Source of the DNA: Ailanthus altissimus | Lineage: Eukaryota > Streptophyta > Magnoliopsida > Sapindales > Simaroubaceae | Reading direction: 5' to 3' | DNA length: 64,000 bases | Assembly (NCBI GenBank): GCA_946807835.1 | Contig: OX327697.1 | Span: 9,377,001-9,441,000, forward strand | In this document: positions 23,279-33,436 of the stretch, piece by piece | How positions within the stretch are numbered: the first letter of the stretch is position 1 | Layout of the letters: each line of letters starts with the position of its first letter | Notes under the pieces: generated by a model | The model's database searches: none | Told to the model about the DNA's origin: nothing | The model's input: the letters and a program-made list of their open reading frames with translations, nothing else | Program-made: the position numbers and the translations under genes

Positions 23279-23971
23279 ATGGATGACATTCTAAAAAATT
23301 TAAAAAAACGTTTTCCCTCATTGCCTCAAAATTCCTTAAAGAAAATTTACCAAGCAAGATGTGAAAGATTAAGGTTATTAATGATTATGAATATACCTGT
23401 AGATTTACGTTGGTTAATTGAAGCCAAAGTTATATTGACAGGTGAATTTTCAGACTCATTAATTTTCTACATGCCTGGCTTAGGTAAAAGCTCTTTTTAA
23501 AAAAAACGAAGAGCAAAACGATTAAATGTTTGTTACAAGTGTGCACACACGACTTGCAACACGCATTGCCGCACTTTAGGAATGGTGTCTGTAAATCGCG
23601 AAGATAAAATTAGGTTCATTAAGGATGGCCTGAGTAAGGAGTCTTTAAATAATATTTTATCGACTCTTGAGACGCATCCTAGTGGATATGTGCATATTGC
23701 AATTCATAAATTATGAGACATATTCCTAAAAGAACATGAGTGGTACAGACTCGGGAATCTGACTTTAAAAGACCCTGTTTGCCAATTTATAAGAAAATTG
23801 GATGGGAAGCCTATCCCCGACCCATAGAGAGCGTTTAAGTCGTTACTGAACGTAAAATCAGAGGAAGATGTGAGCCACAATCACAACTACTTGTATATAT
23901 TTACTATAGCTGTTATTTTTAAATGTTTCATTTCAAACTCAAACGTCTTTTCAATAATCAACCACATATAA
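23279..23971 (+). pseudogene. Cysteine-rich basic ORF in the env position (unknown function)
   Basis: 230 codons in one frame from ATG 23279 to TAA 23969-23971, broken by TAA at codon 74, TGA at codon 146 and TAG at codon 183. All three can arise from CAA, CGA and CAG by C-to-T, and the last could also be the true end. Residues 75-82 are a basic cluster (KKRRAKRL), directly followed by C85-x2-C88-x4-C93-x3-C97 with nearby His90 and His96, a likely zinc site. Next comes REDKIRFIKDGLSKE. If read to codon 230, residues 204-214 are hydrophobic. I do not recognise a family. The layout, a basic cluster just before a cysteine motif in a small protein, recalls the cysteine-rich nucleic-acid-binding proteins of carlaviruses, but the cysteine spacing differs, so this is analogy only. 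Confidence 0.5.
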
Positions 23972-23984
23972 TCCTTTTTGAAAA

Positions 23985-24119
23985 TTTTGCATTTTAAGCC
24001 GACAACCCATGTGACTTTTTCAGCTAACAAATTGAAAATTGGTAAAAGGTGTTGAATCTTGTATTTCAAGCCAATAGCCATGTGATTTAACTTTTCAATA
24101 CCTTTTGGCTCTATAAATA
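23985..24119 (+). promoter_or_regulatory. Putative LOG promoter: direct repeat, CCAAT and TATA box
   Basis: TATAAATA at 24112-24119 lies 66 bases before the LOG start codon, and CCAAT at 24071-24075 lies about 40 bases upstream of it. Upstream, 23985-24020 and 24057-24095 form an imperfect direct repeat about 72 bp apart (shared text of the type TTTTAAGCC..CCATGTGA). A start site near 24145 would give a leader of about 40 nt. This suggests transcription of the LOG ORF independent of the LTR; no expression evidence is available. Confidence 0.55.
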
Positions 24120-24184
24120 CATTGCATTATTTTTGCATCTTTGTACAAACTCAAAATCATTCAAGAGAGAGGGTGAGTGTAATC

Positions 24185-24838
24185 ATGGAAGGATCATCAA
24201 CTCGTAAATTCATAAAAATTTGTGTCTTTTGTGGATCTAGCCCTGGAAAAACTAGTGAGTTTATAGAAGCAGCAGAAACCCTTGGTAAGATGTTAGCTGA
24301 GCGCAATATTCATTTAGTATATAGGGGAGGTAGTATTGGATTAATGGGACGTATGGCAACCGCTGCACAAAATAATGGCAGTCGAGTTTTGGGTATCATA
24401 CCAAAAGCTCTAGCTGTTGGAGACATTGTAGGAAAAACAATTGGGGATGAGTTACAGGTATAATCAATGCATGAACGAATTTCTTTTATGCTTCGTAATG
24501 TTGATGCCTTCATAGCTCTACTTGGAGGTTTCGGAACATTGGAGGAAATTTTTCAAATTGTTTCATGGGCACAATTGCAAATCCATAAAAAACTAATTAG
24601 TTTGTTAAATGTTAATGGTTTTTATAATGAGTTGTTATCTTTTCTTGACTATGCAGTGGAAAAATAATTCGTCTCATCTGCAGCATGACAGATCCTCATT
24701 TCTGCTTCAACTGTTGATCAGTTACTCGATGAACTACAAGCTTTTACACCTCTATCTGATCCAACAATGAGTCAGATAGATTGGTATACTGATAACAGTG
24801 AAAAGAAACGCATGATAGATTTGACGCTTCGTCTGTAA
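24185..24838 (+). pseudogene. LOG-type cytokinin riboside 5'-monophosphate phosphoribohydrolase, intron-less, carried by the gypsy element
   Basis: LOG enzymes release active cytokinin bases from their nucleotides in the cytosol. This ORF has 217 codons, the normal length for plant LOG proteins. It shows KICVFCGSS (residues 11-19), YRGGSIGLMG (46-55), VLGIIPKAL (68-76), MHERISFM with R98 (95-102), and GGFGTLEE with E121 (114-121), then WAQLQIHKK and [10 protein letters not shown]98 and E121 correspond to the catalytic pair of the family. It is broken by TAA at codon 93, TAA at codon 161 and TGA at codon 168. Two key positions are altered: R47 where Gly is normal and L113 where the Pro of PGGxGT is normal. 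All five changes can be single C-to-T or G-to-A steps. Plant LOG genes have several introns and this has none, so it was probably captured through RNA. It sits between pol and the 3' LTR with its own TATA box and AATAAA. Confidence 0.88.
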
Positions 24839-24983
24839 CCTATCTATTTCTATGTATTTTTAAGCTTTTTTGTGTGGCTTGTTTTATTTTTTTTGTGTGG
24901 CTTGTTTTATTTTGTTGCAAGTTTAATTTCCAATAAAAGATGTTTCAGGTGATATCTTCTATATTTTACTCTTTCTATATTTT
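24839..24983 (+). terminator. LOG 3' UTR with poly(A) signal
   Basis: AATAAA at 24932-24937, about 95 bases after the LOG stop codon, preceded by a T-rich region. The stretch TGTGTGGCTTGTTTTATTTT is present twice in a row (about 24871-24914). It fits a plant cleavage/polyadenylation region for a separate LOG transcript. Confidence 0.5.
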
Positions 24984-25020
24984 GACATTGAGGACAATGT
25001 CTCAATCTGGTTGGGGGGAG
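24984..25020 (+). other. Hairpin plus internal polypurine-like tract
   Basis: GACATTG-AGGA-CAATGTC (24984-25001) is a perfect 7-bp hairpin, followed by TTGGGGGGAGG at 25011. The G-run is almost the same as the real polypurine tract before the 3' LTR. From memory, an ATTGAGGACAAT element followed by a G-run is common in plant Athila/Tat elements. It may be a second plus-strand priming site. Confidence 0.5.
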
Positions 25021-26242
25021 GATAGTTGATATATAATGTTAGTGTTAATTATTTTATTTTGTTGTTGTTATCACTTTGTTATGTAAAAAAAAACAATTAT
25101 CATGAATGGCGTGAGTAAAATGTTCATTTATGTATTCTTGAGACGCATTCTAGTTATAGAATGCCAGAGTAAAGAGTACATTATAAACTTTTGAAACACA
25201 TTCTAATTGGTTTATTTTTAATGCATTTTATGTATAATTGTTTGTTGCTTAAGTTTTTGGTAACTCTTGCGTAAATAAATTTGCTTTACTATCGATATAT
25301 GATTTCAAAATTGTTTAGTTTAAATCACTTTCTCTATTTAGGTTACTAAAGAATAACTTCTGAAATTCTTTCTTGAGAACAATACTAACCCTTGTGGTAA
25401 GATGGATGATTCAATATATATAGCTAAGAGAATTTCCATGTTTAAGTATACATATTATTTTCTAAACTCGCATATCTTTTGTGAGTGAGTGGAGAGATTT
25501 GAGATAACAGCTTACGAACTTTTATTGATCTTTTGAAATGGTTAATTTTTATTTAGAATGACATTATTTGGGATGATGAATGATTTGGTTGCTTAGCTGA
25601 AGGATAAAAAAAAATGGAAAAGTATTATGGTGATAAATTGCTCTTATTTTGTAATGATTCCTTATGTCTTTCAAAAAAGAAAAAAAATGAGTAAAAAAAA
25701 AATTAAAAAAAAAGAAAGAAAAGAAGTCAATTCAGTTCAATAAAGTCTTCATTCAATTTTAGAAGACTAAAGTTATTAGGAAGCAATCTTATCACCGAAT
25801 TCTATATTCGTAAGATTCGCATTAAATAATTAAAGTCTTGAAGCTGGCATTTGGCAATAATGGTTTGACTCTAAATATTTGATTTTTCTATCTTTGGATC
25901 AATGTTAGTTTGTCTATCTGTCCTTAAATATAACTTTTTCTTGAGCGATTATCTGTTTTCCAACTCCATGAGTGAAATCCTAAGTCATTAAACAAGTTAT
26001 TCACCTGTAAGGATATGGAGTTGAGGCTTTTACTTGAAATATTTTTAAGGCTATATATGTTGTGGTTTGTGGTAAGAAGGCTTTGGCTTAATTCACACAT
26101 ACACAAAAATATTTTTGGAAGTTATGATTGAAATAATCTTTTATAGCGATTGTGATTTTAAAACTAACGTTTTGTTTAAAATATTTAGGTAGTGTTCAAA
26201 TTTTATTTATGCTCGAATTGCTAGGGACTAGCAATAATCCAG
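25021..26242 (+). other. 3' untranslated region of the gypsy element
   Basis: About 1.2 kb without a credible coding frame on either strand. It contains an A-rich run (about 25672-25727) and otherwise ordinary AT-rich sequence. The 25924-26106 minus-strand frame shows nothing recognisable. Confidence 0.6.
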
Positions 26243-26252
26243 TTGGGGGGTG
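26243..26252 (+). other. Gypsy polypurine tract
   Basis: TTGGGGGGTG directly before the 3' LTR (TGATGAAC). This is the expected primer site for plus-strand DNA synthesis. Confidence 0.8.
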
Positions 26253-27687
26253 TGATGAACACTTGAAATTACACATTTAATAAGAGTTTTACATGATTGT
26301 TTTGTATTACTAGTGTATTTAATTTTCTTAACTTAAGTATGTTTATAATATTGTACTTAATTATCTTTTAACTGTTTTATGGCAGGTTCGGTAAAATGGG
26401 CATAACTTTCTACTTAAAGATCCAATTGAGGTCATTCTTGATCCTGTGCAGAGCTAGCTCAATGGGATAACATATTGTATTTCATAAAGTATTGGAAATT
26501 CGAGTGTTTAGAGGGTAAAAAATGGCCTAGAACAGAATTGATCTGCAGTACAGGCCCAGTTTGAACAGTTATCAGTATTTGGCCCATAACTATAGAAATA
26601 CGTATCTAATACGTACGAGATCACTCAATTTGGAAAGATAAGAGACTTATCTACAACTTTTATGTTTTGAGTGACAGCTAATTCGGATCACATCAATTCC
26701 AAATTGGATAATCAAGTGGGTGCCTAAGTGATAATGAATGCAAATTATTTTGCCACCATTCTTGACTTTCATCAACCAAGTGGTTCCCTCCAAATTTGTC
26801 TCGATTTATCTATGTTTTTCTATAAATAAGTGGCTTGTTTATGCCTAAAGGATGTAATTAGAAAGTTAGAATTTAGTTCAAAATACTTTTCCTTTGTATC
26901 CATTTCCTTGTACTATTATTTCTCTTGTTTACTATTAAGTCATCTTATTTCTTCTTCCATTTCTTTTCTTTTCATTTAGTTTTATTATGTCCAAATAATT
27001 TTGTTTAAGCTAAGGTGAAAGGGTGAAGCTCTTGGCAAGGTAATAAGATATGTTTAATATTTATTCATGAATTTAATGCTTTATTTTTAAGTTATGCAAA
27101 ATATATATGATGTATTTATTTTGTTTGTAGAATTAATATCCTTTCTTCTAAAGTGGTGATTTTTGATTTATTATTAACAAACTTAATACTTGGCACAATA
27201 AATTCTTGAAACCATTTACAAGATTTGGTTTATATAACTTTTCTTGTAAAGTGGGAGTCTTGATTTATTGTAGACAAATATAAAGATTGACATAATAATT
27301 ACTTGAACCCATTTATAAGATTTGGTGTATAATAATTGAAAGAAATAAATACTAATCAATATATAAATGATGATGAACTTTAATTGCTATATTTTTCGGT
27401 TGGAACCTCCTTTGTGTGAGGATTCCAATTGAGTTATAGAAAAAAAAAATTAAATATATTCTTACTTCTTATGCCAAGAGTGAATCCCTATAACCTTAGC
27501 TTTTTATTTGAATTGATTAATTGAAATAATATTTGCAAACATCTTATACTGCATTAATTATCTTAAAAGTGTTTATAATTTGGAATTTTAATTCTACTTC
27601 CCTGTGGATCGACTCCGTTCTCATCGGGTTATTTGTTATTTCGACAATCCTGCACTTGGGAATAACTTCTATATTCTGGACGTGTCA
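26253..27687 (+). mobile_element. Gypsy 3' LTR
   Basis: 1435 bp, TGATGAACACTT...GACGTGTCA, about 97% identical by eye to 15710-17143. It is followed by the target duplication GTGTC and then the continuation of the interrupted ~200-bp repeat (TTAAATAACC). Confidence 0.93.
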
Positions 27688-27692
27688 GTGTC

Positions 27693-29045
27693 TTAAATAA
27701 CCATAATTAATATAAAGTACCTAAAATATAAAATACATCTACAACCTATTATATATTATATCCCACTTAATGTAGCACATGTTCTTACTTTTAACCTCTC
27801 TCATCTATAAATATAAAAGAGTGTTTTCACTTTTTTTTATTTATTTATAAATTACGAGTTTACATTTATCTACACAAAAAATGTAACATAACATAAAGGA
27901 TAATATTTATGGATGTCCTAAATAATAATAATTAATATAAAGCACTTAACTAAATTTAAAAAAAATAATTACATTCATAACCTATTATATGTTATATTCT
28001 ACTAAATGTGTAGGATGTGTTTTCACTTTTTACATCTCTCACAAAAAATATAAGTTGGTATTCTCACTTTTTTATAAATTAAGAGTTTGTATTTATCTGT
28101 ACCAAAAATATAATATAATACAAAGTATGATATTTTATAAGTATCTTAAAATTATGATTAATATAAAATACTTCAAATAATAAAAAAATACATCCATAAC
28201 TTGTATATTTTATTCCACTTAATATAACACGTAATTTTATTTTTTGCATATCTCACCCACAAATATGCAAGAATATCCCCCATAAACAATTGGCGAGTTA
28301 TTAGTTATCCTTCAAAAATTTGTTCATATTATAAGTGGATTATATATTATAGGTGTCTTAAATAACTTTTGTTAATATAAATTACCCAAAAACGAATAGA
28401 TTTACAAACAATGCCCCATGTAACTCGAATCCCACTTAGGCATAACACATGTTCTGACTATTTGCGCTTTGAATTTGAAAATCATCGCAGTCATAATCGA
28501 ATGATTTTGGCTGAATAAACTATTATCATATCTCACCATAAACGTCCATGTACAAATGAGAAAAGGTTAAAACATCTTCCCGAACTAAATTTTTGAAACT
28601 TAATGAATAAGTCCCAATTTGTAAACGACAATTTATGAATTATAAAACTTATGTCAAATGTTATTAAAATTTCACAGAAAATTATTTGGGATACCAACAA
28701 AAGTGTTTGCATATTCTTATTTCTACAAACTTTGCACATTATTAGTTATCATTAAAAAAATATTTCATAATATACGAAGATGATATTTTATGAGTGTTCT
28801 AATTAATTATGGTTATTATATATATTTTTTTAAAAAATAATTATAAATAAATTCATATATGTTGTATCTCACTTAACGTACCAAGTGTTCTCACTATTTA
28901 CACTTTTTAGTAACAAAGTACTTTTATTTTCCCACTTTTAAATAATTTGCACGTCGTCAGTTATTATTAAAAAAATGTTACATAATATAATAGGATGATA
29001 TTTTATGGGTGTCCTATTTAACTATGATTATTATATATTTTATCA
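27693..29045 (+). repeat. ~200-bp and ~215-bp repeat units
   Basis: Continuation of the repeat family split by the gypsy insertion. GATATTTTAT-like blocks occur near 27902, 28129, 28341 and 28778-28998. The first units are the 'TAAATAACC..AATATAAAGTACC' subtype and the later ones the 'AATTAACTATGGTTATTAT' subtype. About 28440-28680 is less repetitive and holds no recognisable gene. Confidence 0.75.
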
Positions 29046-31830
29046 AATAAAGAGAGTTTAACGTAATTAAAATTGAAATTAAATTTATAATTAGAATTAT
29101 TTAACATAATTAAAATTGAAATGAATTAACTTAATTAAATTTAGAATTGAATTTAAAATTAAAATTAAAATTATAATATTTAAGGTAAGTGAAATTGAAT
29201 TTAAAATTAGAATTGAAATTATAATATTTAACATGAGTGAAATGAATTTAAAAATTAGAATTGAAATTATAACATTGAATGTAATTGAAACTGAAATTAG
29301 ATTTAGAATTATAACATTTAACATAATTAAAATTTAAATTAGATTTGGAATTGGAATTATTTAACGTGATTAGAATTAAAATTGAAATTATTTAACGTAA
29401 TTAAAATTAGAATTAGAATTTAAATTATAACATTTAATATAATTAAAATTGAATTTAAAATTAGATTTAGAATTATAACATTTAACGTAACTAAATTAAA
29501 TTTAAAATTATAATTATAATTATAATATTTAACGTAATTAAAAATTAATATTGGAGTTGGAATTATAATATTTAACGTAATTAAAAATAAAATTAGATTT
29601 GGAATTGATTATTTAACGTAATTAAAATTAAAACTGGATTTGGATTTGGAATTCTTTGATGTAATTAAAATTGAAATTGAATTTAGAATTAGAATTATAA
29701 CATTTAACGTAATAAAAATTGAAATTAGATTTGTAATTATAACATTTAACATAATTGAATATTTGTATAGGGAATTGAAATTAAAACATTTAACATAATG
29801 AATTTAAAATTAGAATTGGAATTTTAATATTTAATGTAATTGAAATTGAAATTGAATTTTGAATTCAAAATTATAATATTTAACGTAATTAAAATTAGAT
29901 TTGAAATTATACAATTTAACATTATTAAAATTAAAATTCGATTTCAAATTATAACATTTAATGTAATTAAATTTAAAAATAGAATTGAAATTGTAACATT
30001 TAATGTAATTGAAATTGAAATTAGAATTATAAAATTTAACGTAATTGAGAATTGAAATTAAAATTATAACATTTAACGTAATTGAAATTAAAATCGAATT
30101 TCAAATTGGAATTATTTAATGTAATTAAAATTGAATTATTAATTGAAATTCTAAAATTTAATGTAATTGCATTTGAAATTTAAATTATTTAACGTAATTA
30201 AATTCAAATTGAAATTATAATATTTAACATAATTGAAATTTAAATTAGAATTAGAACTATAACATTTAACGCAATTTAAATTGAAATTGAAATTGAATTT
30301 AAAATTGGATTTAGAATTATAACATTTAACTAATTAAAATCGAAATTGGAATTTGAATATAACATTTAATGTTATTAAATTTAGATTTAGAATATTAACA
30401 TTTAACATAATTGAAACTGAAATTAGAATTATAACATTTAACGTAAATTAAATAAAATTTTGATTAAGAATTATAACATATATTTAATTAAAATTATAAC
30501 ATTTAACATAATTGATATTGAAATTAGAACATTTGGAATTATAATATTTAACGTAATTTAAATTTAATTTGAAATTAGATTTAGAATTTTAACGTAATTA
30601 AAATTATAATTGAAATTATAATATTTAACGTAATTGAAATTAAAATTAGAATTATAACATTTAATATAATTGAAATTAGATTTAGAATTTAAGGTAATTG
30701 AAATATAAATTAGAATTATAATAATTAACGTAATTGAAAGTGAAAGTGAAATTGAAACTGAAATTGAAATTATAATATTTAACGTAATTAATATCAAAAT
30801 TTGATTTGAAATTATAACCTTTAACGTAATTGAAATTAGAATTAGAATTATAACATTTAATGTAATTAAAATTGGATTTGCAATTATAACATGAAACGTA
30901 ATTAAAATTAAAATTGAAATTGAAATTATAACATTAATGTAATTGAAATTGAAATTAGATTTACAACTATAATATTTAATGTAATTAAAATTAAAATATT
31001 AAAATATAATATTTATCGTAATTAAAATTTAAATCTGATTTAGAATTATAAATTTTAACGAAATTTAAATTTAAATTGAAATTAGAATTGACATTATAAT
31101 ATTTAACGTAATTAAAAGTTAAATTGGAATTAGAATTATTTAATGTTATTAAAATTGAAATTGATATTGGAATTATAATATTTAACGTAATCAAATTTGA
31201 AATTTGAGATTGGAATGATAACATTTAATGTAATTGGAATTGAATTAAAAATTTGATTTGAAATTTTAACATTTAACGTAATTAGAATTAAATTAAAAAT
31301 TTGATTTGAAATTTTAACATTTAAAGTAATTGAAATTGTAATTGAATTTAGATTATAATATTTAAAGTAATTAAAATTATAATATTTAACGTAATTGAAA
31401 TTAAAATTAGTTTTAAAATTATAACATTTAACGTAATTGAAATTAAAATTAGTTTCAAAATTATAACATTTAACGTAATTGAAATTAATTTAAAATTAGA
31501 ATTAAAATTATAATGTTTAACATAATTTAAATTTAAATTTAATTTATAATATTTAACATAATTAAAATTGTAATTGCAATTATAACATTTAACGTTATTA
31601 AAATTGAAATTGAAATTGGAATTATAACGTCTAACGTAATTGAAATTAAATTTAAATTTAAAATTATAATATTTAACTTAATTTAAATAAATTAGAATTA
31701 TAACATGTAATTCAAATTTAAATGGAATTTAAAATAATAACATTTAATATAATTAAAATTAGAACTAAAATTATATCATTTAATGTAATTAAAATAGAAA
31801 CTAGATTCAAAATTATAACATTTAACCCTT
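29046..31830 (+). repeat. AT-rich tandem array, reverse orientation (2.8 kb)
   Basis: The longest complete array of the family: core TAACATTTAACGTAATT with a variable number of RAAATT hexamers. Frames on both strands (for example 29840-30055, and 30564-30797 on the minus strand) stay open because most units are multiples of six; their peptides are low-complexity Ile/Asn/Lys/Glu. Confidence 0.9.
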
Positions 31831-32045
31831 CTGTGTATTTAGTTTTTATTTTAATGAAATTTAAAAAATAAAAATATATATTGCTTGATATTATTTCCAT
31901 ATTTAAGAGAATAGCTTATTTTGACAATTTTGTAATATAACATAATTTTGAAAGTTAACAAGATATGAGAGGGCGGCATGTAGTATTTGCCTTCCATTCC
32001 TTTCTTTATCTTGACATTCGGTAGCCAATTTTAACTGCAATTGAT
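31831..32045. other. Spacer between AT array and duplication copy 2
   Basis: No gene or repeat recognised. Confidence 0.4.
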
Positions 32046-32849
32046 TTTGGACCATTGGATTTCCACTACTCAAATCCAATGGCTTAGACTTCCGGCTGCA
32101 TGGCTCAGCCGGAAGTACCATAACTTGACCCACAAATAAGATATAAGAATTAAAAACCATTATAAAAAAAAATGAGATTTTTTTTTTTAATTTGCTAATC
32201 ATGGTTATGAGCCTGTTAATGCAAATTTACAAATAAAATTATCAATACTTGATAATGATTATTCTATTTACAGGTTTTATATTGTAATTTTTAATTTTAT
32301 CCTTTTAGTAAGACATACACGTTAAACATTGATTTAAATGTTTAATTTTATATTTGTAAGTATTTATAGATACAATATTTATTATTTACTAATTTGATAT
32401 TAACATAAACATGATACATTGGATTTATAAAGTCAATTGCTCAATTTTTATAGTTTAGCATAAATTTATGAATTTTCATCCTAAATTTTTGTTATTTACA
32501 AGTATTAATTTTGTTATAATTTTATTTTTAATGTTGGATATACAAGTTTAATATTAATTTATAAATTTTATGTTAAAATTGTAAATTTAGCTCCGTTTAC
32601 AAATATAGTATTGTCATTTATAAGTTTATGACTAACTTACATGTGTTGCATTATATTTACAAGTCTTATATTTAGTTTATAAAATTAATCTTTATTTTTT
32701 ACATTTTAATTATAATTTATTTTCTCATTTAAATATATCTTTTTTTTATATAGATATTATGTTTTTCTTACAGATATTGCATTATAATTTTATTTTTTAA
32801 TGTTAAAATTACATATGAATGTCCACTTACAAGTTATATGTTATAAACA
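32046..32849 (+). repeat. Segmental duplication, copy 2, left part
   Basis: Matches 7567-8360 closely and is collinear until about 32849, where a 1.4-kb rearranged insert begins. Non-coding. Includes the two hairpins at 32052-32116. Confidence 0.8.
32052..32116. other. Two adjacent perfect hairpins (copy 2)
   Basis: Hairpin 1: CCATTGGATTT (32052-32062) pairs with 32072-32082, 11 of 11, 9-nt loop. Hairpin 2: ACTTCCGGCTG (32088-32098) pairs with 32106-32116, 11 of 11, 7-nt loop. The second is notably GC-rich for this region. Confidence 0.8.
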
Positions 32850-32852
32850 TGA

Positions 32853-33436
32853 ACATGCCACTTATTTATAAAAAAATATAGATAAATTAAAATAAATGAA
32901 AAGAGAACCACTTGGATGATAAAAGTCAAGAAAGGTAGCAATTATTTGCATTGATTATCATTAACGCACACACTTGATTGTCTAATTTGGAATTGATGTG
33001 GTCTGAATTACCTGTCACTCGAAAACTAAAATTGTAGATAAGTTTTTTATCTTTTGAAATTGAGTTTTCTCATACGTATTAGATACGTATTTCTATACTT
33101 ATGGGCAAATACTGATGACAGTTTGGACTGGGTTTATACTGCAGATTAGTTTTGTTTTAGACCATTTTTACTCTCTAAACATTCGAATTTTAAATGTCGT
33201 ATGAAATACAATATGTTAATCCATTAAATCAGCTTTTCACAGGATCAAGAATTATTTCAATTGGATTCCTAAGTAGAAAGTTATGCCAATTTTACCAAAC
33301 CTATGTAAAATAGTTAAATGCTAATTAGAGACAATATTATAAACATACTTAAGTTAGAGGGGTTAAAGACACTAATAATACAAAAAAAAATATGATGTAA
33401 AATCTTTATTAAATGTGTAATTTCAAGTGTTCATCA
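32853..33436 (-). mobile_element. Inverted fragment of a gypsy LTR
   Basis: The reverse complement is homologous to the first ~580 bp of the gypsy LTR (15710 onward) and ends at its true terminus TGATGAACA (33428-33436). Blocks such as CAGTTTGGACTGGG and ATACGTATTAGATACGTATTT are shared. It is more diverged than the two LTRs of the complete element, so it comes from an older insertion. Confidence 0.85.

Larger units (their letters stand above)
15705..27692 (+). mobile_element. Complete Athila/Tat-like gypsy element with LOG cargo
   Basis: Complete LTR retrotransposon bounded by the 5-bp target duplication GTGTC (15705-15709 and 27688-27692). Order: LTR, tRNA-Asp primer site, hairpin-repeat leader, one gag-pro-pol frame (17631 to 23064), zinc-motif ORF (23279-23971), LOG-type ORF (24185-24838), polypurine tract, LTR. 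The two LTRs differ at roughly 40 positions by eye (about 97% identical), so the insertion is fairly recent. The element is dead: its coding frames hold many nonsense codons, most explicable as C-to-T or G-to-A, plus a few indels in integrase. The clade call rests on the tRNA-Asp site, the DLGA protease and the FMDD reverse transcriptase. Confidence 0.9.

Noticed and set aside
23279..23971. Envelope glycoprotein of the gypsy element
   Set aside because: Position fits, but there is no signal peptide, no convincing membrane anchor and no glycoprotein pattern. A basic, cysteine-containing segment dominates instead.
23279..23971. Integrated plant RNA virus gene (carlavirus cysteine-rich protein)
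   Set aside because: Only the basic-cluster-before-cysteines layout is similar; the cysteine spacing differs and the rest does not match. Kept as analogy only.
24185..24838. A resident, functional host LOG gene
   Set aside because: It has three in-frame stops and altered nucleotide-binding residues, lacks introns, and lies between pol and the 3' LTR of a retroelement with a perfect target duplication.
32088..32116. tRNA or miRNA gene at the GC-rich hairpin
   Set aside because: Only an 11-bp stem with a 7-nt loop. No tRNA-like A/B boxes, and too short for a plant miRNA precursor.
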